A stretch of 7,644 nt of DNA from Cytophagales bacterium (GTDB lineage: Bacteria > Bacteroidota > Bacteroidia > Cytophagales > Cyclobacteriaceae). Shown here one piece after another: positions 1 to 7,400 of the stretch. A model generated the notes under the pieces. It searched no databases. It saw nothing but the letters and a program-made list of their open reading frames with translations, and had not been told where the DNA came from. A program made the translations under genes and the position numbers. The number at the start of each line of letters is the position of its first letter. The first letter of the stretch is position 1. The stretch is taken from the NCBI GenBank assembly GCA_003537495.1, contig DPSB01000263.1, forward strand, positions 1-7,644. The letters are read 5' to 3'.

Positions 1-21
1 ATTGTGTGAATTAATATTTGC

Positions 22-1341
22 TTATCGCATAGCAACTTCAGGCTGCATTTCCCTTACGGGAAAAGGAATGAGTTGCAACCGTTGTATCAGATCGGTTTTA
101 ACTTTTTCGAATGCTGGAAAATAATCTGCCTTAACAGGTAACGAAGGCGGAAGTTCAACATTGAGCGCATCTACCTGCACACCATTTTTCCAGAAACGGT
201 AACACAAATGTGGGCCTGTTGCCAAACCGGTGCTGCCCACATATCCAATGGTTTGCCCTTGCCGCACGCGCGTGCCGGGTGTAATGCCGCTTGCAATTTT
301 AGACATGTGTAAATAGCCTGTTGTGTACGTTCCATTATGCCGCACCTTTACATAGTTACCGTTATTGGTTTTGTATTGCGCTTCCTCTACAATGCCATCA
401 CCAACGGAACGAATAGGAGTGCCGGTGGGCGCAGCAAAATCGGTACCGAGGTGCGGACGAAACACTTTTACTACCGGATGAAATCTGCTTTTGGAATAGC
501 GGGAACTGATGCGTGTAAACTCGATTGGGTACTTTAATAACGCCTTGCGCAAACTGTTGCCCTCATCATCAAAGTAATCGAGGCCATCGCCCTGATCGAA
601 TGGGAAAGCAAAATAACCATTGTTGGAATGCTCAAAGTAAACGCCAAGTATGCGGCCAATACCAACGGGTTTTTCTTCCACCAGATTTTCTTCGTAAATC
701 ATTTTAAACTGATCGCCTTTTTGCAGCCGCTGAAAATCAACTTGCCACGCGAAGATGTCCACAAACTTATTGGTAAGGTCGTGCGAGATATTCATGGCTT
801 CGATAGTGTGCGAAAGCGTAGATTCAATGCGGCCCGAAATGCTGCGTTGCAACGTGTCCACTTTACGCTGACAGGTTTCTACGAGCAACGAATCTTTTAA
901 ATGAAATACAACATAATCAATTGCGTTGGGTTCGTACACCAATGCTTTGATTGTTTTGAGCGAATCGTGCTCCACCAATAAAGTGTACTTTTTATGAGCC
1001 GAAATTTTTCTGAAATCATAAACCGAGCGCGGCAACAAGTTTAGTTGCTGCTTTATTGCTGGCGAAACGTAATAGCTGCCCAACAAATCAGTAAAGCGTT
1101 GGTTCTTCTTAACTTCATCCTCCACCACGTGTAAATCGTTTACCACCATACCATGCATAAAAACAGGTAGAATAATTTCCCGCTCAATATGTTGAATAGA
1201 ATCAACCTCGGCTGCATAATCACCCGCTTGCGAAAACCACGAAGTGCGGCTGTCGATCAGAAAGAACAAACCAATAAAAGCCCCGATGGCAAAAACGCCA
1301 ATGAAAATTCGCTTAACCCAGGTGTTAGTGAAAAACATCAT
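22..1341 (-). CDS. Membrane-anchored M23 family metallopeptidase (murein endopeptidase type)
   Basis: This 439-residue protein is predicted to be a zinc peptidase that cuts peptide cross-links in peptidoglycan from the periplasmic side of the inner membrane. One hydrophobic segment (about residues 11-29) with no clear cleavage site suggests an N-terminal anchor. Residues about 45-270 resemble the regulatory region of Csd3/ShyA/MepM-like enzymes, including the stretch around FAWQVDFQRLQKGDQF (197-212). The M23 domain covers about 275-395. It has H297 and D301 (HLGTD), the catalytic His in GYLHMS (H345), and the terminal motif GPHLCYRFWKNG (376-387). The family's usual HxH is HxC here: H378 is kept, but the third zinc ligand position is C380 (codon TGT on the minus strand at 204-202). 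No LysM domain is seen. The start may be M1 or M2 (two adjacent ATGs, 1341-1336). It lies downstream of dsbD on the same strand but has its own likely promoter. The family call is firm; substrate and activity are inferred. Confidence 0.93.
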   Translation of the reverse strand: MMFFTNTWVKRIFIGVFAIGAFIGLFFLIDSRTSWFSQAGDYAAEVDSIQHIEREIILPVFMHGMVVNDLHVVEDEVKKNQRFTDLLGSYYVSPAIKQQLNLLPRSVYDFRKISAHKKYTLLVEHDSLKTIKALVYEPNAIDYVVFHLKDSLLVETCQRKVDTLQRSISGRIESTLSHTIEAMNISHDLTNKFVDIFAWQVDFQRLQKGDQFKMIYEENLVEEKPVGIGRILGVYFEHSNNGYFAFPFDQGDGLDYFDDEGNSLRKALLKYPIEFTRISSRYSKSRFHPVVKVFRPHLGTDFAAPTGTPIRSVGDGIVEEAQYKTNNGNYVKVRHNGTYTTGYLHMSKIASGITPGTRVRQGQTIGYVGSTGLATGPHLCYRFWKNGVQVDALNVELPPSLPVKADYFPAFEKVKTDLIQRLQLIPFPVREMQPEVAMR

Positions 1342-1345
1342 CGTT

Positions 1346-1401
1346 AAAAAATGTGGGCCGAAGCCGCAAGTTAAGTTTAAAAAATCTGGTTCGTAAACCA
1401 G
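1346..1401 (-). promoter_or_regulatory. Structured leader with two hairpin/T6 elements
   Basis: On the minus strand, between the predicted promoter and the start codon of the peptidase gene, CTGGTTTACGAACCAG (1401-1386; 6-bp perfect stem, 4-base loop) is followed one base later by six Ts (1384-1379). Further on, GGCTTCGGCC (1365-1356; 3-bp stem with a TTCG tetraloop) is followed after four bases by another six Ts (1351-1346), just before the ATG. The first element resembles a weak intrinsic terminator. It could end dsbD read-through or act as an attenuator in the peptidase leader. The second stem is too short to stand alone as a terminator. Confidence 0.4.
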
Positions 1402-1411
1402 TTACGTTAGC

Positions 1412-1442
1412 CAAAGATAAGCATGAATTTTAAAGTGGGCAA
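1412..1442 (-). promoter_or_regulatory. Bacteroidota-type promoter for the M23 peptidase gene
   Basis: Read on the minus strand, TTG (1442-1440) is followed after 20 bases by TATCTTTG (1419-1412), an exact match to the Bacteroidota -7 consensus TAnnTTTG with a normal distance to the -33 TTG. Transcription would start near 1405, giving a leader of about 65 nucleotides. The site lies just after the dsbD stop codon, so the peptidase gene need not depend on dsbD transcription. The call rests on sequence match only. Confidence 0.6.
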
Positions 1443-1461
1443 CGATTAAAGCGGTTGATTG

Positions 1462-3495
1462 TTATGGATATAACTCCTTATACTTTTTCTTGCCCTCATC
1501 CAGAAAAGCGGCAAACTTTTCTGCGCTTAGATTATAGCCATAAGGCGTAACCAACACCCGCTCATCTTTACCCAACAACACATAAAACGGTTGAGCATTG
1601 TTGTTCAGTTTGGCTATTTGCAAATCGGCATTTTGTTTACCGATGGTTTTCTTCACTTTGTTATCGTACGATGAAGTGTACCATTCGCTTTCGGGCAATG
1701 TTGTTTTATCATCTACATAAAGTGCCACCACCACATAATCATCGCGCAAGCGTTGCAATACTTTTGGGTCGCTCCATACATTGGCTTCCATCTCGCGACA
1801 GTTGGTACAACCGTGCCCGGTGAAGTCGATAAACAACGGCTTGTTTTGTTGGCGGGCGCAGGCTATAGCCTGATCATAATCGTAGTATCCACTTAAGCCA
1901 TGCGGCAGGTGGAGGAAGTCAGCATACTTGGGTTCATCGCAAATGGCATTTGTTTTTTCTGCAGATGTAGTTGCGTTCAACACATTAAAATCGTGTGTGT
2001 ACATGGGCGGCAAGTAACCAGCCAATGCTTTTAAGGGCGCGCCCCACATTCCGGGAATGAGATAAACGGTGAATACGAAAACAATCATGGCCAGTGAGAG
2101 ACGTAACACACTAACCGTTTTATCTTCGGCATCTTTACCGGTATCGCCCGGCATGCGGAAGCCCTTCATTAAGTAAACCCCAATTAAAAGGGTAATCACA
2201 ATCCAGATGGCAATGTTGATGTCGCGATCGAGAATTCCCCAATGAAAAGCCTGATCGGCAATACTTAAAAACTTAAATGCCAACGCAATCTCAATAAAGC
2301 CTAATACAACTTTAACCGTGTTTAACCAACCACCCGATTTCGGTAATGATTTTAACCAGCCTGGAAAAAATGCAAACAACGTAAATGGAATGGCGAAAGC
2401 AGCAGCAAACGCAAACATGCCGAGAATGGGTTTCAGAAATTCGCCACCAGCCGATGATACCAGAATACTTCCTACAATCGGGCCCGTACAACTGAACGAA
2501 ACCAACACCAATGTAAATGCCATGAAGAATACACCAAGCAAGCCACCCTTTTCGGCTTGCTGATCTACTTTGTTGATAATTGATCCGGGCAACGTAATCT
2601 CAAACAAACCCAAGAAGGATAAACCGAAGACGATGAACACCGAAAAGAATATGAGATTTGGAATCCACTCGGTTGATAAATGGTTGGCAGTTTCTGGCCC
2701 CATAATTGGAGCAAGTGCGGCACCGATTAATGTGTAGATAAAGATGATAAAGAAGCCATACATCAACGCTTGAAATTTTGTACCGCGACCAGTGAAGAAG
2801 CTTACAGTCATCGGAATCATAGGGAACACGCAGGGTGTTAACAATGCCGCAAGACCAGCAAGAAATGAAAGCAACAAAAATCCCCATAATGATTTCCCTT
2901 GTGCATCGTCCTGAACTAAAGTTGAATCCAGAATTGGTCCATTGGTTTCCGCTACCGGAGTTTCTGTTGTGGGCGCTGCAAGGTCGATAGGTTGTTGAAG
3001 CGTACCATCATTTTTAATTTGTTCCGATGCACCACTCACCTTTATAGCAAACGAAAAATCATCGGCACTTGAAATACATTGGCCGGTTAGATCGGAACAC
3101 ACCTGGTAATCGGATTCACCCGCAAGCACTAAAGGCGCACCCAGAATTTTTATCTTCTGGCGGAACTCTCCCGTCTTCTTAAAGATTTTTACATCGCACT
3201 CAAAAATCTCGTCATACTTATCAAGCGGATTAACCGGAACCACATTTCCAACTAATTGATAACTGGCATGCGGTACTAAAGCGAACGAGGTTTTTATCGG
3301 GCCATCTTCGCACGGAAACTCAGAAGAGTATAAATACCAGTTCTTATCGATAGTGGCTTTAAAGATTAATTCAACCACATCGCCTACTTTGGCCTCGGTA
3401 ACAGAAGCCTCATAACTCCATTTGGCGGGCGTAAGAACCTGGGCTTGCGCCAGGAAAGCAGAGAAAAGAAAAAGCAGTAAAGCGAGTTTTTTCAT
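1462..3495 (-). CDS. dsbD: Thiol:disulfide interchange protein DsbD
   Basis: DsbD carries electrons from cytoplasmic thioredoxin across the inner membrane to periplasmic thiol proteins (disulfide isomerases, cytochrome c maturation). The 677-residue protein has all three family modules. A signal peptide (about 1-18, cut after AQA) precedes the periplasmic alpha domain (about 20-155) with redox cysteines C133 and C140. The membrane beta domain (about 203-481) has roughly eight hydrophobic segments. It carries C222 in TPCVFPM and C336 in SFSCTGP, the pair used for transmembrane electron transfer. The C-terminal thioredoxin-like gamma domain (about 535-677) has C563-T-N-C566 and the cis-proline before FYVLLG (P636). 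The six redox cysteines are therefore complete. Four more cysteines are present: C62 and C100 in the alpha domain, and C519 and C546 near the start of the gamma domain. The length is somewhat above the E. coli protein. The start is supported by the signal peptide at residue 1. The gene is divergent from the LolA-like gene. Confidence 0.96.
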   Translation of the reverse strand: MKKLALLLFLFSAFLAQAQVLTPAKWSYEASVTEAKVGDVVELIFKATIDKNWYLYSSEFPCEDGPIKTSFALVPHASYQLVGNVVPVNPLDKYDEIFECDVKIFKKTGEFRQKIKILGAPLVLAGESDYQVCSDLTGQCISSADDFSFAIKVSGASEQIKNDGTLQQPIDLAAPTTETPVAETNGPILDSTLVQDDAQGKSLWGFLLLSFLAGLAALLTPCVFPMIPMTVSFFTGRGTKFQALMYGFFIIFIYTLIGAALAPIMGPETANHLSTEWIPNLIFFSVFIVFGLSFLGLFEITLPGSIINKVDQQAEKGGLLGVFFMAFTLVLVSFSCTGPIVGSILVSSAGGEFLKPILGMFAFAAAFAIPFTLFAFFPGWLKSLPKSGGWLNTVKVVLGFIEIALAFKFLSIADQAFHWGILDRDINIAIWIVITLLIGVYLMKGFRMPGDTGKDAEDKTVSVLRLSLAMIVFVFTVYLIPGMWGAPLKALAGYLPPMYTHDFNVLNATTSAEKTNAICDEPKYADFLHLPHGLSGYYDYDQAIACARQQNKPLFIDFTGHGCTNCREMEANVWSDPKVLQRLRDDYVVVALYVDDKTTLPESEWYTSSYDNKVKKTIGKQNADLQIAKLNNNAQPFYVLLGKDERVLVTPYGYNLSAEKFAAFLDEGKKKYKELYP

Positions 3496-3657
3496 ATCAA
3501 AAGGTAAACTTAGAGCAGCTCAACCATTGTGAGCTACAAATACTTGCGGATTAACGTGTTTTTAACACAACAAATTCCCGTAATTTTAAGAATTAAGCTG
3601 CAACTAATTAAACCAAAGAACGTGTCAGTCCTTTGAACAACCTTAAAAAAACAAACT
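3496..3657. other. Divergent intergenic region with short inverted repeats
   Basis: This 162-bp gap lies between divergently read dsbD and the LolA-like gene and must hold the promoter(s) for both unless transcription comes from farther away. Inverted repeats seen are AGCTCA-N7-TGAGCT (3517-3535), GTGTT-TTT-AACAC (3556-3568) and TAATT-N5-AATTA (3581-3595). No full TTG-N19/21-TAnnTTTG promoter is visible on either strand. The best partial -7 boxes are TAATTTTA (3581-3588, plus) and TAAGTTTA (minus, 3512-3505), each one base off and without a well-placed TTG. The sequence before ATG 3658 is A-rich, as is usual for Bacteroidota translation starts. Confidence 0.4.
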
Positions 3658-4389
3658 ATGAAACGAGTATTACTATTTCTGTTCATCCTTTTCGTGGGTG
3701 TTTCAACATACGCCCAAACAGCCGATGAGATTTTGGCTAAGTATTTAGAAACCACCGGGGGTGTACAAAATTGGAAAGCCCTTAAAACGATGAAGGCAAC
3801 CGGCAAAATGTCTATGCAGGGCATGGATCTTGATTTTGAGCTTACTTCCAAAGTACCCAACAAGCAATACATAACAATTCTGGTTCAAGGGCAAAAGATC
3901 ATCCAGGCTTATGATGGAACAGACGCATGGATGCTAAATCCGTTTATGGGAGGCAAAGACCCAGTAAAGATTCCGGCAGAAGAAGCCAAAGAAATGACTG
4001 AACAGGAGTTAGAGGATGAATTTATTGATTACAAGAAAAAAGGCCACGAAGTTAAATTGTTAGGCAAGGAAGAAGTAGACGGAACCACCTGCTTCAAAAT
4101 AGAGCTGATTAAAAACAAAAATAATGATAAGGAAGACGTGACTGAGATTCATTATTTCGATGCTGAAAACTTTGTGCCGATTATGACCAAAGCTTATGCG
4201 CGCTCAGGACCATCAAAAGGCCAGGAGGCCCAAACATATTTAAGCGATTACCAGGAAGTAAATGGTTTGATGATGCCGTTTTCAATGGAAACAAAATCGA
4301 ATGGACAAACTGTACAAAAGATGACTTTTCAAAAAGTAACTATTAATGAAAGTGTTGAGGATACACTCTTTGCATTTCCTAAAAAGTAA
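3658..4389 (+). CDS. Secreted LolA/LppX-like protein (outer membrane lipoprotein-sorting protein-like)
   Basis: This 243-residue exported protein has a signal peptide (1-19, cut after TYA, next residue Q20). Its mature part opens with DEILAKYLETTGGVQNWKAL (23-42), a pattern I associate with LolA/LppX-fold proteins of Bacteroidota and Acidobacteria annotated as outer membrane lipoprotein-sorting proteins. The rest alternates beta strands, such as KMSMQGMDLDFEL (50-62), with a charged stretch (about 106-132) and ends in a basic tail. This fits the half-barrel that binds acyl chains in LolA. There is no lipobox Cys, so it is expected to be soluble in the periplasm. True LolA function is unproven: no lolB or lolCDE gene is nearby, and many relatives are of unknown role. 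A strong terminator follows directly, so it appears to be a single-gene unit. Fold-level call fairly sure, function unknown. Confidence 0.78.
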   Translation: MKRVLLFLFILFVGVSTYAQTADEILAKYLETTGGVQNWKALKTMKATGKMSMQGMDLDFELTSKVPNKQYITILVQGQKIIQAYDGTDAWMLNPFMGGKDPVKIPAEEAKEMTEQELEDEFIDYKKKGHEVKLLGKEEVDGTTCFKIELIKNKNNDKEDVTEIHYFDAENFVPIMTKAYARSGPSKGQEAQTYLSDYQEVNGLMMPFSMETKSNGQTVQKMTFQKVTINESVEDTLFAFPKK

Positions 4390-4404
4390 TAGTCAATCAA
4401 AAAC

Positions 4405-4433
4405 AAAGGCTGCATGATGTGCAGCCTTTTTTT
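4405..4433 (+). terminator. Intrinsic terminator after the LolA-like gene
   Basis: AAAGGCTGCA (4405-4414) pairs perfectly with TGCAGCCTTT (4420-4429) around the loop TGATG, and a run of seven Ts (4427-4433) ends the element. It sits 15 bases after the stop codon at 4389. Its T-tract ends only 32 bases before the start of the next gene. Confidence 0.88.
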
Positions 4434-4465
4434 ATTTCTCCTTCCGGAAACAAATTTCTTTCAAT

Positions 4466-7400
4466 ATGAAAAAGCTGTTCTTATTGCTGTGCGTAACAGT
4501 AACCATACACGCAAACGCACAAACGGAACTCTCAGGCAAAGCACTTTTGGGTGGTTTACGCGCTCGTTCCATTGGCCCCGCTATTATGAGTGGCCGTATT
4601 TCTGATATTGAGGTATCGAATAAAAAACCAGAATTGATTTACGTGGCCTCAGCTGGTGGAGGCCTTTGGAAATCAATCAGTGCCGGAGCTAATCTCAGGC
4701 CCGTGTTTGATGATTACACGATGTCTATTGGCAAAGTTACCATCGATCAAAATCACCCCGATACTGTTTGGGTAGGCACGGGCGAACCGTGGGTGCGTAA
4801 TAGTGTTGGTGTTGGTAATGGTGTTTATAAATCCGTTAATGGCGGAACCAATTGGGACTTTGTGGGTCTGAAAGATTCTGAACACATCAGCGATATTATA
4901 GTACATCCGAAAGACCCCAACACAGTTTATGTAGCCGCACAAGGTCAGCTCTGGAGTGCTAATGAAGAACGCGGTGTTTTTAAAACAACAGATGGCGGAA
5001 AAACATGGACCAAGATTTTATATGTAGATGCAAACACGGGTTGTGCCGATATGGATATCGATCCGAAAAATCCAGACATACTGTATGCGGCTATGTGGAG
5101 CCACCGCAGGTATCCTGATTTTTTTGATTCAGGATTTACCGGAGGCAGCGGTCTTTATAAATCAACCGATGGTGGTAAAACGTGGAACAAAATTCACAAT
5201 GGGTTACCCAATACGATGCTTGGCCGTATAGGTATTGCCGTTGCGCCCACCAATGCCCAGGTTTTATATGCAAGTGTGGAAGGTAAGGGCGATGAAAACA
5301 AAGGCTTATACAAATCAGAAGACGCAGGAGCATCGTGGAAAAAAGTTAACAGCGATTTTAGTAACACGGTGCGTCCGTTTTACTTTTCGCGGTTAACAGT
5401 CGATCCATCAAACGAAAAAAATGTTTTGAAGTGTGCCTTCGTTCCAATCATCAGCACCGATGGCGGACTTAAATTCAGACAAATGGGTAGCCCCCATGCT
5501 GATGTGCATGCAGGTTGGATTGATCCGAAAAACTCCAAGCATATTTTATTAGGAACCGATGGCGGTGTTTACGAATCGTTCGATCAGGGTTATACATTCC
5601 GCATGTGGGATAACCTGGCCGTGGGTCAGTTCTATCACGTGTCGGTTGATAATGAAACACCGTACAACATTTACGGAGGCTTGCAGGATAACGGATCGTG
5701 GTTTGGCCCTTCGCAAGGTGCCGGTGGCGTAACCAATGCCGATTGGCAAATGTCGTTGTATGGTGATGGATTTTATTCGCACCGCCATCCTACCGATAAA
5801 GATATTATCTACTCAGAATATCAAGGTGGCGAAATGAATCGGGTGAATATTAAAACCGGTCAAGCCAAAGGCATAAAACCTTTTCCCGCCAAAGGCGATC
5901 CGGATTTAAGGTTTAATTGGAACACGCCATTGGTACAAAGTCCGAATAAGGTTGATCGCATTTATGCGGGCAGTCAGTTTTTATTTATGTCGGATGACAG
6001 AGGTGATACCTGGAAAAAAATCTCACCCGATCTCACCACCAACGACCCGAAGCGTCAACGCCAGAAACAAACCGGTGGTTTATCAATTGATAATTCTTCG
6101 GCTGAAAACAATACCACCATTTATGCAGTGGCTGAATCTCCAATTGATGAAAAATTGGTTTGGGTTGGTACCGATGATGGATTGGTTCAGGTTACAACCA
6201 ATCAAGGCACTTCGTGGACAAACGTTACAAATAACATTGCAGGATTAACCGCTGGCAATTGGTGTTCGTATGTTGAGCCAAGCCGGCACGATAAAAATAC
6301 AGCCTACGTAACTTTCGATAACCATCGCAATGGTGATATGAAAACCTATATCTACAAAACCACTGATATGGGTGTAACATGGTCATCGTTGGCAACTCCT
6401 GATATTGAAGGATTTGCCTATGTGGTTCGTGAGGATCTTAAAAACCCGAACTTGCTTTTTGCAGGAACAGAATTTGGGCTTTATGTTTCGATTGATGGCG
6501 GAAAGAAGTGGAATCGCTTCGACAATAATCTTCCAAAAGTTGCTGTGCACGATATGGTTATTCATCCAACCGAAGATGCGTTGGTGTTAGCCACGCATGG
6601 CCGCGGGATTTATATTATTGATGACATTACGCCACTACGCCAAATCACACCCGAGATTATGGCAAAGACGTTTCACTTTCTTGAAACCAAGCCAACTATT
6701 TTAAGTGAAACTGGTGGCAGCACGCGCAACCCTTCACCGGGCGATGATGTATTTTATGGCGAGAACCCCAACCCGCTTCCGCGTGTGGTGTATTACATGA
6801 ACAAACGACATACGTTTGGAAAGATGGCCATTGAGATTTATGATTTGGATGGAACGCTAATGAAAGAAATTCCGGCCGGTAAAAGTGCAGGTATTAACAT
6901 TGTTGACCTTGTTTTAACACGCGATCGCCCACGGATTCCACCATCAGATACCCGTGAAGCGGTGGGTGGGGCACTCTTCGGGCCGATGTTGCAAGCAGGA
7001 ACGTATAAGGTGAAAGTGATAAAGGGGAAAGAAGAGTTCTGGGGATCGTTTACACTTCAATATCCGGAGAACTCAGTTTATACGATGGCCGAAAGAAAAC
7101 TTCAGTATGAAACAACCATGAAGTTATTTAAGCAAGCAGAAGATCTGGCCTATGTATATGCTGCTCAAATAGATTTATTGAATCAATCAAAAGAGCGCAT
7201 TCAAAAGTTTCCTAAACTTTCGAAAACATTTAATCCATTAATTAAAGAACTGGAAACCCAGAATAATGCTATCGCCTTTAAGGGTGGCGATTTCTACATC
7301 GCTACCGAGCGCAGGTTAACAGAAGAAGTAGCAGAACTGTATGGCACGGTACGATCTTACCCAGGACGTCCGGGCATATCGCAATTAGAGCGCGTGGATA

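Noticed and set aside
628..900. Plus-strand open frame (90 codons) inside the M23 peptidase gene
   Set aside because: It is antisense to well-supported coding sequence with family motifs in the minus frame. The translation has no recognisable features.
3556..3568. GTGTT-TTT-AACAC as a terminator
   Set aside because: The stem is only five pairs with a three-base loop, no T-run follows it on either strand, and neither flanking gene ends there.
3505..3588. TAAGTTTA (minus, 3512-3505) and TAATTTTA (plus, 3581-3588) as -7 boxes
   Set aside because: Each misses the final G of TAnnTTTG and has no TTG at a suitable distance, so neither is listed as a promoter.
3534..3872. Open frame on the minus strand (112 codons) spanning the divergent gap and the start of the LolA-like gene
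   Set aside because: It lies largely antisense to a gene with a clear signal peptide and family pattern, its product has no recognisable domain, and it would occupy the divergent promoter region.
4466..4522. Possible lipoprotein signal around C9 of the propeller protein
   Set aside because: The residues before C9 are LLL, which does not fit a lipobox (small residue at -1), and a good signal peptidase I site (ANA, 16-18) follows.
5952..6248. Plus-strand open frame (98 codons) in another frame of the propeller gene
   Set aside because: It overlaps Asp-box coding sequence in the real frame and has no signal, domain or independent start context.
4466..6625. Sialidase or glycoside hydrolase activity for the propeller protein
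   Set aside because: Asp boxes are structural and occur in many non-enzymatic propellers. I cannot identify the arginine triad or the acid/base and nucleophile residues of sialidases.
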